Shown here piece by piece: positions 22,436-33,707 of a stretch of DNA of 64,000 nt; position 1 is the stretch's first letter, and the number at the start of each line of letters is the position of its first letter. The stretch covers positions 930,001 to 994,000 of the forward strand of contig JALMGJ010000020.1 of NCBI GenBank assembly GCA_023362775.1, given 5' to 3'. The notes beneath the pieces were generated by a model. The model was not told where the DNA came from. It worked only from the letters and a program-made list of their open reading frames with translations, and did not search any database. Position numbers and translations under genes: made by a program. Origin of the DNA: Charina bottae. Taxonomy: Eukaryota; Chordata; Lepidosauria; Squamata; Charinaidae.

Positions 22436-25400
22436 CTCTCCAGCAAAGGAGATCGTTACCTTGTCGTGGTGCTGGAGCTTGAGCACCTCAATGAAACCAT
22501 GAGCTAAACCGTGAAGGGACACCCAAGACGGGAAGGTCGTGGCAGAGAGGTCAGACTAAATACGATCCCTGGGGAAGGTAATGGCAACCCACCCCAGTAT
22601 TCTTGCCATGAAAACTAAATGGATCAGTACAACCAAAGATATGTCGGTATACCATCGGAAGATGGGACTCCCAGGTCAGAAGATGGTCAAAATGCTACTG
22701 GGGAGGAACAGAGGATACGTTCAACTAGCCCCAGACGTGATGACGCAGCTAGCTCAAAGCCGAAAGGACGGCTAGCAGCCGACGGTGCTGGTGGTGAACG
22801 ACGAATCCGATGTTCTAAAGATCAACACACCATAGGAACCTGGAACGTAAGATCTATGAGCCAGGGCAAATTGGATGTGGTTATTGGTGAGATGTCAAGA
22901 TTAAATATAGACATTTTAGGTGTCAGTGAACTGAAATGGACTGGGATGGGCCACTTCACATCAGATGACCACCAGATCTACTACTGTGGACAAGAGGACC
23001 ACAGAAGAAATGGAGTAGCCTTCATAATTAATAATAAAGTGGCTAAAGCAGTGCTTGGATACAATCCAAAAAACGATAAAATGATCTCAATTCGAATTCA
23101 GGGTAAGCCATTTAACATCACAGTGATCCAAATATACGCCCCAACCACAGATGCTGAAGAAGCAGAAGTAGATCAGTTCTATGAGGATCTGCAGCACCTA
23201 CTAGATAATACACCAAAAAGAGATGTTATTTTCATTACAGGAGACTGGAATGCTAAGGTGGGTAGTCAGACGACACCTGGAATTACAGGCAAGCATGGTC
23301 TGGGAGAACAAAATGAAGCAGGACATAGGCTGATAGAATTTTGCCAAGACAACTCACTGTGCATAACAAACACTCTCTTCCAACAACCTAAAAGACGACT
23401 TTATACATGGACTTCACCAGATGGTCGACACCGAAATCAGATTGACTACATCCTTTGCAGCCAAAGGTGGCGGACATCTATACAGTCGGTAAAAACAAGA
23501 CCTGGAGCTGACTGTAGTTCAGATCACGAACTTCTTATTGCACAATTTAGAATCAGACTAAAGAGAATAGGGAAGACCCACAGATCAGTTAGATATGAGC
23601 TCACTAATATTCCTAAGGAATATGCAGTGGAGGTGAAGAATAGATTTAAGGGACTAGATTTAGTAGATAGGGTCCCGGAAGAACTATGGACAGAAGTTCG
23701 CAACATTGTTCAGGAGGCGGCAACAAAAAACGTCCCAAAGAAAAAGAAAACCAAGAAGGCAAGATGGCTGTCTGCTGAGACACTGGAAATAGCCCAAGAA
23801 AGAAGGAAAGCAAAAGGCAACAGTGATAGGGGGAGATATGCCCAATTAAATGCAAAATTCCAGAGGTTAGCCAGAAGAGATAAGGAATTATTTTTAAACA
23901 AGCAATGTGCGGAAGTGGAAGAAGACAATAGAATAGGAAGGACAAGAGACCTCTTCCAGAAAATTAGAAACATCGGAGGTAAATTCCAGGCAAAAATGGG
24001 TATGATCAAAACCAAAGATGGTAAGGACCTAACAGAAGCAGAAGAGATCAAGAAAAGGTGGCAAGAATATACGGAAGATCTGTATAGGAAGGATAATAAT
24101 ATTGGAGATAGCTTTGACGGTGTGGTCAGTGAGTTAGAGCCAGACATCCTGAAGAGTGAGGTTGAATGGGCCTTAAGAAGCATTGCTAATAACAAGGCAG
24201 CAGGAGACGACGGTATCCCAGCTGAACTATTTAAAATCTTGGAAGATGATGCTGTCAAGGTGATGCATGCCATATGCCAGCAAATTTGGAAAACACAAGA
24301 ATGGCCATCAGATTGGAAAAAATCAACTTATATCCCCATACCAAAAAAGGGAAGCACTAAAGAATGTTCAAACTATCGAACAGTGGCACTTATTTCACAT
24401 GCCAGTAAGGTAATGCTCAAGATCTTGCAAGGTAGACTCCAGCAATTCATGGAGCGAGAATTGCCAGATGTACAAGCTGGGTTTAGAAAAGGCAGAGGAA
24501 CTAGAGACCAAATTGCCAATATCCGCTGGATAATGGAGAAAGCCAGGGAATTTCAGAAAAACATCTATTTCTGTTTTATTGACTATTCTAAAGCCTTTGA
24601 CTGTGTGGATCATAACAAATTGTGGCAAGTTCTTGGTGGTATGGGGATACCAAGTCATCTTGTCTGCCTCCTGAGGAATCTGTATAACGACCAAGTAGCA
24701 ACGGTAAGAACAGAGCACGGAACAACGGACTGGTTTAAGATTGGGAAAGGAGTACGGCAGGGCTGTATACTCTCACCCTACCTATTCAACCTGTACGCAG
24801 AACACATCATGCGACATGCTGGGCTTGAGGAATCCAAGGCTGGAGTTAAAATCGCTGGAAGAAACATTAACAATCTCAGATATGCAGATGATACCACTTT
24901 GATGGCTGAAAGCGAGGAGGAGTTGAGGAGCCTTATGACGAAGGTGAAAGAACAAAGTGCAAAAGCTGGGTTGCAGTTAAACCTCAAAAAAACCAAGATT
25001 ATGGCAACGAGCTTGATTGATGACTGGCAAATAGAGGGAGAAAAAGTGGAGGCAGTGACAGACTTTGTATTTCTAGGCGCAAAGATTACTGCAGACGCTG
25101 ACTGCAGCCAGGAAATCAGAAGACGTCTACTTCTTGGGAGGAGAGCAATGGCAAATCTTGATAAAATAGTTAAGAGCAGAGACATCACACTGACAACAAA
25201 GGTCCGCATAGTTAAAGCAATGGTATTCCCTGTAGTAACCTATGGCTGCGAGAGCTGGACCATAAGGAAGGCTGAGCGAAGGAAGATAGATGCTTTTGAA
25301 CTGTGGTGTTGGAGGAAAATTCTGAGAGTGCCTTGGACTGCAAGAAGATCAAACCAGTCCATCCTCCAGGAAATAAAGCCAGACTGCTCACTTGAGGGAA

Positions 25401-25661
25401 TGATCTTAAAGGCAAAACTGAAGTACTTTGGCCACATCATGAGAAGACAGGATACCCTGGAGAAGAAGCTGATGCTAGGGAAAGTGGAAGGCAAAAGGAA
25501 GAGGGGCCGACCAAGGGCAAGATGGATGGATGGTATTCTGGAGGTGACGGACTCAACCATTGGGGAGCTGGGAATGGTGACGGCCGACAGAAAGCTCTGG
25601 CGTGGACTGGTCCATGAAGTCACGAAGAGTCGGAAACGACTGAACGAATAAACAACAACAA
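22436..25661 (+). mobile_element. Full-length RTE-BovB LINE
   Basis: A 3226-bp copy with a perfect 12-bp target duplication, AACATGAAATCT (22424-22435 and 25662-25673), inserted into an R4-like LINE. It has a 5' UTR of about 183 bp, one long ORF (22619-25651) and a very short 3' end, AACAACAACAAA. BovB elements are usually about 3.2 kb, so this is complete or nearly so. With the duplication and ORF intact, the insertion is young. Confidence 0.96.
22619..25651 (+). CDS. BovB endonuclease-reverse transcriptase polyprotein
   Basis: A 1010-residue protein that would nick target DNA and prime cDNA synthesis from element RNA in the nucleus; such enzymes are also credited with mobilising BovB-tailed SINEs. 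Residues 1-70 are polar and unassigned. An apurinic-type endonuclease follows: GTWNVRS at 73-79, SELKWTG at 103-109, QIYAPT at 171-176, GDWNAKVG at 208-215, SDH at 301-303. A basic linker (about 365-400) leads to RT: GFRKGRGTRDQ, motif A DYSKAFD at 655-661, GVRQGC at 711-716, YADD at 755-758. The C-terminal part carries KYFGHIMRR, KRKRGRPRARW and ends KSRKRLNE. No stop or frameshift was seen and the catalytic residues look present. The start is the first in-frame ATG; an earlier non-ATG start cannot be excluded. Promoter and activity are not shown by the sequence. Confidence 0.95.
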   Translation: MDQYNQRYVGIPSEDGTPRSEDGQNATGEEQRIRSTSPRRDDAASSKPKGRLAADGAGGERRIRCSKDQHTIGTWNVRSMSQGKLDVVIGEMSRLNIDILGVSELKWTGMGHFTSDDHQIYYCGQEDHRRNGVAFIINNKVAKAVLGYNPKNDKMISIRIQGKPFNITVIQIYAPTTDAEEAEVDQFYEDLQHLLDNTPKRDVIFITGDWNAKVGSQTTPGITGKHGLGEQNEAGHRLIEFCQDNSLCITNTLFQQPKRRLYTWTSPDGRHRNQIDYILCSQRWRTSIQSVKTRPGADCSSDHELLIAQFRIRLKRIGKTHRSVRYELTNIPKEYAVEVKNRFKGLDLVDRVPEELWTEVRNIVQEAATKNVPKKKKTKKARWLSAETLEIAQERRKAKGNSDRGRYAQLNAKFQRLARRDKELFLNKQCAEVEEDNRIGRTRDLFQKIRNIGGKFQAKMGMIKTKDGKDLTEAEEIKKRWQEYTEDLYRKDNNIGDSFDGVVSELEPDILKSEVEWALRSIANNKAAGDDGIPAELFKILEDDAVKVMHAICQQIWKTQEWPSDWKKSTYIPIPKKGSTKECSNYRTVALISHASKVMLKILQGRLQQFMERELPDVQAGFRKGRGTRDQIANIRWIMEKAREFQKNIYFCFIDYSKAFDCVDHNKLWQVLGGMGIPSHLVCLLRNLYNDQVATVRTEHGTTDWFKIGKGVRQGCILSPYLFNLYAEHIMRHAGLEESKAGVKIAGRNINNLRYADDTTLMAESEEELRSLMTKVKEQSAKAGLQLNLKKTKIMATSLIDDWQIEGEKVEAVTDFVFLGAKITADADCSQEIRRRLLLGRRAMANLDKIVKSRDITLTTKVRIVKAMVFPVVTYGCESWTIRKAERRKIDAFELWCWRKILRVPWTARRSNQSILQEIKPDCSLEGMILKAKLKYFGHIMRRQDTLEKKLMLGKVEGKRKRGRPRARWMDGILEVTDSTIGELGMVTADRKLWRGLVHEVTKSRKRLNE

Positions 25662-25673
25662 AACATGAAATCT

Positions 25674-25770
25674 ACCATCAAAGTGGCCAGCAGAGTTTTG
25701 AGTCGTTTTCTGTAGAACACACCCTCACTTTAGGTAACCCTTTGTACTATTTAAAATGTTCCTCTATTAA
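25674..25770 (+). mobile_element. R4/Dong-like LINE remnant, 3' part
   Basis: Continues the element broken at 22423. The frame across the removed BovB reads on for a few codons to a stop near 25710 (ACCATCAAAGTGGCCAGC...TTTTCTGTAG). A short 3' UTR-like segment follows; its end is uncertain. Confidence 0.45.
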
Positions 25771-28298
25771 ACATGTTTAATTATGTACATGTATGAATTA
25801 CTGTATAAACCAGCAGGAAGGGAAGACTTTTTAAAAAGAAATCTCACTGAAGTAATGAGTGCATTAATAAGTATTTACTGACCCCAATGAAGTGTTGTTG
25901 TAAGGGCTATTATTTCGCTGGGTGTGTTTGCATTTTCCATTTTCTCCAGAGCGTACAGGGTGGCTGTCTTCACCTCAGCAAGATCCTTTGTGCCATGGAG
26001 GCAAGCTGCTCTCCTTCCAAAGGCAGGAGGAACCGACACACTTCTGCTCCATGAGGGGCTCTGCAGTCCTCCAAGCCTTTCATCCTGCAGTTCCAACAGC
26101 TGGAAAAAGCCTCTGGAACTGCTGGATGAAAGAGTCAGAGCAAGGCCAAACAAAGCACTTCATCAAAGTGAAACATCCCTCCAAAGCTTTGCACAGTCCC
26201 CCAATGTTATGCCCACTGTAACTTCTCTGGTAACTACTTTGCTTGCATTCCATCTTCAGCTTCATTTAAAAACCAATTTGCATTTCTTCCATCACCGTAG
26301 GAACTAAATAGAATTAGAACACAGGCAAATTAATTTTATTTTTTTAGAATAAAATTGCCAAATTTGCTATTACTCAGGAAATTCGACATTATTCATTGGG
26401 TCAGATCTGGCATTAAAAGGCAGCTGACACTTTGCATCTTAGGTCTTCACATGCAACTACAGTATATACAGTACATACCAAACTGTCTTATACTGACTTA
26501 GGGCCTTTCCCCACCATGGAGATGTATTGCTATCCACCCAACTTGGAGTCAGCAGAAAACTATAACAGCACAAAACTGGCTGCTCCCCTTCCTGATCCTT
26601 ATCCTGCCCCTTTTGACACCATTCCTGCTCACTGCCAGTCACCTGAGTTTTCCTCCAAAGTAATGGGTGCTTTTAGGCAGGGAGAGGAGAATGGGGAAAA
26701 ATGCAACTTCAGCATTTGTACAGCTGGTCTTAAGCCTTAATACCGCTGGGCTGGAGATGAGATGATGGCAAGGGCATGAGGAGCGGCAGAAAAAAAGGTT
26801 GTCAGGACATGTTGATGCCACGATTTGATGCAAGAGGAGACAACTTCAATCCATTTGTCCACTCTGCCTGTTTTTTTAAAAAAACATGTAAATGCCTTTA
26901 ATTAAACATAACAGAAAAAGAAAAAGAATATAAGAGGAAAAGAAAGAAGAAAGCAAAATAACAACACATGCACGCATGCACACGCATTTACACATATGCC
27001 TTCCCATACATGTATATACCCATATTAAATTTTACCCCACAGTTTCAGTAAAGGAAGACCATATTGCACTGTAATCATACATGCACAGATATTCTCCTGC
27101 CTCCTTTGACAGGCTGCGTTTCTCAGACCTTTCTTAACCAGCCCGATGGCCCTGACTGAGTATTGTATCCAGAGACCCAGTTCCATTGTTTTCAACGGAA
27201 AGGTCCTGTGAACTTTCAGGAGGCTCAAGTCGTGGCAAATGGAGGCAGTCAAGGGACCTTTTCCCTGCCTGCTCAGAAAGGTATTTTGCCTACTCAGCCA
27301 TCATTAAAAATCTGAATTCTAAAAGAGGTATGATAGAAAAATCTCAGTTCCCAACATTCTTGGTGATTTTTACAAACTTACAAAATCCATTCAGCCAAAC
27401 GTTACAGGGGCTGAGAAAGTGCACCCCCTACAACAAACAATATTTCTTTCAAAGTAGCATCGACTCCCTAAAAAGTGGTATCTCTTTCCAGCCTGGGAAA
27501 GTGATAGCAGCCCACTTCAACAGGAAAGAAGAAGCCGAAAGAATGCTGTGCACTCTCTGCTTTGTCTAATTTCTCAGGCTTCTGTAACTGAAAAAATCTT
27601 TATCACAGTGTTGTTGGAGCAGTTACTTACACAGTGACCTTGTCTTGGGCTGCTACCAAGGATTCAACAGCTACTTTTTTCCCTTTTATCATTTCCTGAC
27701 TTCTCTTCTAGGCCCAGGTAGAACGCCAGGCTTCAGCATAAACTTCAGCACAGTATGAACATTTCCTGGGTAGGAGACTACGGCAAAACCCTTATCTGCA
27801 TTTGTTGTCAAGTACACAACAGAAACAGTTGCACTTTGTGTTCATGTCTTGTACTGCCCAGATTTACCTCTTGCCCTCTCATCAGAGCTAGCTGGCAACC
27901 ATGGGGTGGGGGTGGGGGGGACAGGCATGAATGACATCAGCCTTTATCAACCTTCCACTCGCTTTGAAAGCCACCTCCATGTTCTTTTCCTGCTCCATTT
28001 CAAAAACACACTTTTCCTCCTTATGTCACCTCACGCACTCCTATCCATTTGGGCTAGATGCTTCAGTTGGCAGCAGGCTGACCTCAGCAATTCACTGCCT
28101 CCTTTGCAACTGACAGACCACCCCTTCCCCTGATTAGAACTAAATAGAGGAGTTAAGGTCTTCACTTTGTAGACAGAAGGTTGCCAATTTGAAACCCAGC
28201 AGAACCTTTTTTTTAAAAAAAATGCAATATTTCTGGATTACATATTTTTTGTCCTTTGCTTTCTTTTTCTTTTTTTTTTAAAAAAGTCCAGAGTTATA
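25771..28298. other. Unassigned non-coding DNA
   Basis: Several open frames of 60-127 codons occur on both strands (for example 25924-26307 + and 25875-26153 -). They overlap one another and show no domain. A CA/CG-rich low-complexity patch lies near 26960-27000. This is the largest stretch in which an unrecognised host exon could hide. Confidence 0.4.
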
Positions 28299-28415
28299 CC
28301 ATTTTTCCAATCACCTAAGATAGAATGGTTTCACCCTAGCTCCCAGATAGCCCAAAAAAGCCTATGAATTATCTGGGAGCTGAAACACTTCTACCTCAGG
28401 TGACTAGAAAAATGG
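28299..28415. repeat. Imperfect palindrome of unknown origin
   Basis: A 117-bp imperfect palindrome with arms of about 48 bp. The left begins CCATTTTTCCAATCACCT; the right, complemented, begins CCATTTTTCTAGTCACCT. Both contain GCTCCCAGATA next to the centre. No target duplication was seen. It may be a fold-back transposon remnant. Confidence 0.6.
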
Positions 28416-28683
28416 GAAGCAATGTGAAAGCAGCTGATTTGATGTCTCAAATATTTGGTATGGCCCAAGTGGCAGGTGTTTCTCTGGTACCTGTCTGGTT
28501 GGGAGTTTTTCCAAATGGCCCTGCCTGTGACAGGAGGCGAATGGGGAGAGGTAAGAATTGGGGCAGCTCACATCAGCAGCAAGGAAATGTTGCCCCAGTA
28601 TGGAGCATTTCTGAAGGAGAGCAGAAAGAGCTAGCAAGGATAGCTGTGAAAGTTACTGCTGCCACAGATACATTTCAGCATGA

Positions 28684-28720
28684 GTTAGGGATAGGGTTAG
28701 GGTTTAGGGTTAGGGTTAGG
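28684..28720 (+). repeat. Interstitial telomeric repeat
   Basis: About six TTAGGG units with two variants (TTAGGGA, TTTAGGG). Matches the vertebrate telomere repeat; the tract is short and internal. Confidence 0.93.
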
Positions 28721-28773
28721 TAATGGCTGCTCTGCACACCAGAGACTTTCAAAAGACATAAACACTATGAAAC

Positions 28774-28855
28774 AGTGTTTTTCAACCTTGGCTACAGTAA
28801 GATGGGTAGACCTCAACTCCTAGAATTCCCCAGATACTTTTATTTTAAAAGCTAT
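28774..28855 (+). mobile_element. hAT fold-back element, 5' fragment
   Basis: CAGTGTTTTTCAACCTTGGC, then GACCTCAACTCCTAGAATTC, matches the left arm of the complete element at 34931. The right arm is missing. Confidence 0.65.
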
Positions 28856-28869
28856 AGTCAGGCCCACAA

Positions 28870-29062
28870 CTAGGGTCTGTGTCACCCAGGGCAAAGATGG
28901 ATTCCGTGCCCCCCCAAAATGAGAAGTTCCGCCACGCCCCCTACTCGCACTATGGCGTGTGTACAAACCTGCGTAACATTTTTCCAAGCGCGCGAGAGAG
29001 AGGAGTGAGTGAGCCCCCGCCCTCCCGTCCTGGTGAGCGCTAGTTTGTCAGAGGAGCCAGGC
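28870..29062. other. GC-rich CpG-containing segment
   Basis: Starts around TCAGGCCCACAACTAGGG and includes CGCGCGAGAGAG and GCCCCCGCCCTCCCG. It could be a fragment of a GC-rich DNA transposon or simply CpG-rich host DNA. Neither ends nor a duplication were found. Confidence 0.35.
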
Positions 29063-29064
29063 CC

Positions 29065-30735
29065 ACGAAAGCCACTCCTGCTTTAGACCTGCTTGAGCGG
29101 TGGGTTCCACCCACAAGGAACCTGCACGAGACAGACACTGAGCCAATACATTGACAGCTTCACCTGTGCAACTGGGGTTGAGATGTAAAGCTTACCAAAC
29201 CCTGAACTGGTGGATGACCTCACCCAGTAATTTTATGTAGATGTTAAACAGGAGAGGGGAGAGCGTTGAGCCCTGAGGCACACCAAAAATGAGGGGCCGC
29301 AGACATGATCTCTCCCCCCCGCTTGTCAACACCAACTGGAACTGACTGCTGAGGAAGGACGTGAACCACTGAAGCACAGTGCCTCCCACTCCTAACCTGT
29401 GCAGCCAGTCCAGAAGGATACTGTGATTAACAGTATCGAAAACCTCTGAGAGATCGAGGGGCAATAGGATGGATGCATCCTCCCCCCATCCCAGCTCTGC
29501 CAAAGGTCCTCAACAAGCGTGACCAGCGCTGTCTCCATACTGTATCCTGGTCTGAAACCAGATTGAAACAGGTCCAGGCCATCTGTTTCCTCCAAGATCC
29601 TCTGTAGCTGTCATCCGACCACCTTTTCCACAGCCTTCCCCAAAAAGAGAAGATTGGAAACTGGCCAATAATTATCCAACAGGGAGGGGTTCAGAGATGT
29701 CCCCTTGAGGGGAGGTGTACTACTGCCTCCTTCAAGGCTGGTAGGACCACCCCTTTCTCAAAGACGCTGAAATCACCACATGGACACACCCTGTGGTCAC
29801 CTCCCAGGCTGTCTTAGTGTCCTAGGAGGGGCCAGGATCTAACAAACAGGTGGCTGAACTAAAAGACAGAAGGACCTTGTCCACTTCTTTGGGTGTAACA
29901 GAATCAAACTCAGCCAAATAACATCACAAGACTGTGCCCAGGCAACTTACTTGGACTTGGCCGGAGTCCAACTCTGAGCAAATCTAAGCAACTTTGTCTA
30001 CCAGATAGTACGAATATTCCTCACCATGGTCCTGCAGAAGATCCTGTGGCCCAGCCCCCCAGTAGGAAGTGGGTTAACCTAAACAAGGCCGCTTGGCAGA
30101 GACAATAAGGGTGGAGAAATAGCAACATTTTGCCGCCCTTATTGCCACAACATAGGCCCGAATATGGGCACTTATTCGTGTTTGGTCAGATTCACTCTTT
30201 GTCTTTCTCCAACAGTGTTCCAGGCATTGCTTCTGATGTTTCATCTCCCAGAGCTCTTTGGAAGACCAGTGAGCACTCAGGACCAGCACACAGAGAGGGG
30301 CCGCATAGGAGCAATCCGGTCCAGGACCTCAGTCACACGCCTATTCCAGGCCTCAGCTGAACTGCCTGATAGATCCTCGGGAAGAACCCCAAGCTCCCTC
30401 TGGAACCACTAGTTGCCTGGGGTGGGCCAACCTAACAGGCCCTTTCTCCTTGCAGAGGTAGGTGGTCCTAGGGAGTCGGAGGGCAACCAAAGGGTGATCG
30501 GTCCATGGCAACGGGCTGATGGTAACCTCCTCCAATGGCAGATCGCACTGCAACTGCCCCGAGACAAAAACCAAATCTAATGTGTGACCTCCAATATGCG
30601 TTGGTCCTCTATCATTTGGAACAGGCCCATGGTTGCCAAATAACATCACAATAGAGGCCATGAACTCCTGAGCTACCCTGGACTCAGCATCGCCAGGTGG
30701 CAGGTTAAAGTCCCCAAGGACCATCTCATTTGCCC
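29065..30735 (-). mobile_element. L2-clade LINE ORF remnant, antisense
   Basis: Minus-strand reading gives a degenerate L2 (CR1-superfamily) ORF in the right order. The C-terminus of the endonuclease lies at 30724-30353 (GDFNLPPGD, GHTLDLVF, a DH pair). A linker follows, then RT: FQSGFRPGYSMETALV near 29590-29510, LLPLDLSEVFDTVNH near 29465-29420, and GVPQGSTLSPLLFNIY near 29285-29235. An internal deletion after the HQF residues removes the YADD region; the reading resumes with LYISTP near 29180. Frameshifts throughout: a dead copy. The 3' end is missing. Confidence 0.8.
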
Positions 30736-31139
30736 TCCCTTTTCTCTCCTCATGGATTTCTATGCATCAAGCAGAAAAATGAGACGTTGTCACATGTGTG
30801 TTGTCGTTTAGTTTGTCATTGCAGTTTGTTGTGGCTATCACTGGCTTGCTGAAACCTTCTGGGGAGCTAGGAAATGTGCAGGCTATTTTGCCACCTGGGT
30901 AAAAGTATTGCCTTAATGTAAAATGTGCAATTCTTCTACAATAATGACTATTATAATTATAAATGATAATTTGTAAAATTATAAACCTTCCTCCTTTTAT
31001 GTAAAAAAAACACCTCAAGACCTGGTTCTGTCAACAGACCTGGGGCGGGAAGAAGATTGTACACTCTTGGGGATGGCTAATACCTTAGGATGGCCCTAGA
31101 ATGCCCTTTCCATTGTTTTAAAGAAGATACTACCATCTT
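30736..31139. other. Unassigned non-coding DNA
   Basis: No repeat or exon recognised. Confidence 0.45.
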
Positions 31140-31310
31140 GATTTTATTATACAGTATTTATTATATTCTTGAACTGTTTATTTTAATGTTTATATAATTT
31201 TATTTATATTTGTATTACAATTAATTGTGTTTGATTGTAAACCGCCCAGAGTCCCTTTGAGGGAGTTGGGCGGTGATAAATCAAATAAATAAATAAATAA
31301 ATAAAATAGA
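31140..31310 (+). mobile_element. L2-type LINE 3' end
   Basis: An AT-rich stretch, then GTAAACCGCCCAGAGTCCC, GGGAGTTGGGCGGTGATAAA and an AAATAAATAAAT tail. Nearly identical to the copy at 51835. Confidence 0.85.
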
Positions 31311-32212
31311 ATCAGGATATTTGTTTGCAGTATTAAAATAAGATGTTACTATTTGGCATAGAATTCTTCAGGCATGACTAAAGCCCTGGAAACCTCTATT
31401 TGATGAGCTTTTCTCCCCCATAATTATCCCATTCTACACATATGGATTCCAGGCAAATAAGACTGAACCTGGATGATATTCAATTTTGTTAGTGCTACAT
31501 AGTGTATCAGCCAAATATATAATTAACATAACCCTTAAGCCCTTGATCATCTGGATTTCTGTGGATCAGTGATCCAAGAGGGAGGAATAAAAGCTCCTTC
31601 GTGGTAACTGCGAACATTCACAATTTTTCCCAACTCCAAATTGAATTTAGTCTTCCTAGTCTACAACAGTGGCAGAGTTTTCAGGTTAAGCATATTGTAA
31701 TGGATCAATACAGGCCAAGATGCTTTGGATGCTTCAAAGGCACCTATGATGTTTTCTTACTCATGACAGAATGTAAACTCACAACATATCTTTATCGAAA
31801 GTTGAAAAACATTTTTAAAGTGGATATAACTGGGATATATCAAACTTGAACTAAAGATTTGGAATTTCTGTTAATGCCCCAACAATGGCTGCATATCCTT
31901 AAAATATTAAAACGGTATCAACGAACTTAAGATTAAAGTTGATTCATCAAAAAATTGTATTTAGAGTATCTTAGACTCTCCAAAGAATGTATTTGAAAGG
32001 ATGGACATCAGATTTTTCTCTGTTGGAGATGCAAAACATTTAAGGGATCATTGACCAATATGACATGGTCATGTGAAATTTGGATACCATTCTGGAACAG
32101 TATTTTAATGAACGTATGTGTATTTATGTGAAAATCCCTCAGTGTTAAAGATGTTGATGTGATGTTGAATTATATATCAGAACTCTGGAATCTGACCATC
32201 TATGAGGAATTA

Positions 32213-32213
<1 letters not shown>

Positions 32214-32247
<34 letters not shown>
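32214..32247 (+). repeat. (GT)n microsatellite
   Basis: About 16 GT units next to the 3' end of an antisense SINE. Confidence 0.95.
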
Positions 32248-32251
<4 letters not shown>

Positions 32252-32466
32252 AATCCATTCAATTGTGTCCAATTCTCAGAGACTGCCTGGACAAGTCCCT
32301 GCACTTTTCTTGGCAAGGTTTTTTAGAAGTGGTTTGCCATTGCCTCCTTCCTAGGGCTGAGAGAAAGTAACTGGCCCAAGGGCACCCAGCTGCCTAAGGC
32401 AGGACTAGAACTCACGGTCCCCGGTTTCTAGCCCAGCACCTTAACCACTACACCAAACAGGCTCTC
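32248..32466 (-). mobile_element. tRNA-derived SINE, second family (copy C), antisense
   Basis: Tail side TTGTGTCCAATTCTCAGAG at the left, GGTTTGCCATTGCCTCCTT in the body, and head complement CACCTTAACCACTACACC at the right. It lies between two microsatellites. Confidence 0.85.
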
Positions 32467-32534
32467 GTATGTATGTATGTATGTATGTATGTATGTATGT
32501 ATGTATGTATGTATGTATGTTTGTATGTATGTAT
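32467..32534 (+). repeat. (GTAT)n microsatellite
   Basis: About 16 GTAT units, one with a T substitution, at the SINE head. Confidence 0.95.
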
Positions 32535-33055
32535 ACATACACACATATGGGAGGTGGTCAAAATAATTGTACTGAGAAATTGGAAAAGTGATATTATTCT
32601 AGACATTAAGGATTGGCTTTGGAAACGTGTGACTTATCTGTTCTGGAAAAGGCAATATTTTTTACTAATCAAACAATGAAGCAATATTTCCTTTTTTGGC
32701 ATAGATTTTGTGATATTTTACAATAATACAGCAGTATTATTAGGTATTTTTTCTTTTTTATCTGATTATAATAGAAAATATGGCATTTTTTGTAATCCAG
32801 TGATTATAAGTTTAACATGTTAGTTCTTTGTTTCAACCCTAACCTTAACCTTTTAATACTGTAATTTATTAAACTTTGTTAAGGGGTTGGGGAGAAGGGG
32901 TCTTTCCCCCCCCCTTTTTTTTCTTTTTGTATTAATTTCTTTCCTATTTTTATCCTTATTTCCTGGATTGTTTAGTTTAATTTTGTTATTGTTGTGGGTT
33001 GTGGTACTTGGATTATATTTTGTAATTTTCTAATAATAAATAAAGTTTGGGGGTG

Positions 33056-33691
33056 GGGGGAAAAGACATTTGCTGCGACATGTGTTTGTATCAGGCTATA
33101 CCCACTTGAAGAATACAGGACATAGCACATAACTCACCTGGCACGGCAAACTGTTTATGAACATACCATTTGGGTAAATTATGCAGTAAGTATTCTGTAT
33201 CTTAGCATAAAGTGGTAATAAGCCTCTGTCTTGCACCTTCTATGTGCTGAGTATAATGCACGTATTTCTCTCTTTCTCCAACACAGCCATGATTTGGGGG
33301 AAAAAAACCTTAAAACATGTATGTGCCTTAAAAGAAAAGGAACCACCAGGGTCCTGGGAGAGAACCATTTCCTCCTGCGTTACTTCCCTGGGCCTCTGTC
33401 CTCCAACCCCCACCTCCATGCCATTTACAAGTTGATTGTTTTCAGCCAGTCCACGAGTTTACAGTTCTTCATCAGCTCTGATCAAAATGTGTCCAAAACA
33501 GATACCCAAATGTTGCCCAAAGGAATCCCTGTTTTAATTTGTGCAGCAGAAAAAATGCTTGCAATTTAAGTACATTCCTGAAAATGCCCCCCAGTTAATT
33601 GCAATTACAAAATGAGTTTCTGGCTAAAGAAGCTGAGATGTTTAGTTTCAAATTAGTTTCAAATCCAGATTACTGAAATAAAGACCCCAGG
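33056..33691. other. Unassigned non-coding DNA
   Basis: A 112-codon open frame at 33231-33569 has no recognisable domain and is treated as chance. Confidence 0.45.
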
Positions 33692-33707
33692 TACTGTATG
33701 CAAAAAA

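Larger units (their letters stand above)
31340..33055 (+). mobile_element. L1 LINE 3' half
   Basis: Degenerate ORF2 C-terminal region: a LPSLQQWQSFQVKHIV-like block near 31643-31690, then a block with LKGWTSDFSLLEMQ near 31994. A 3' UTR-like tail runs from about 32860 to AATAATAAATAAAG at 33037. (GT)n, a SINE and (GTAT)n interrupt it at 32214-32534. Stops in all frames. Confidence 0.65.

Noticed and set aside
25875..26307. Possible exon (127 codons + / 92 codons -)
   Set aside because: No known protein features and no clear coding strand; a translated database search would decide.
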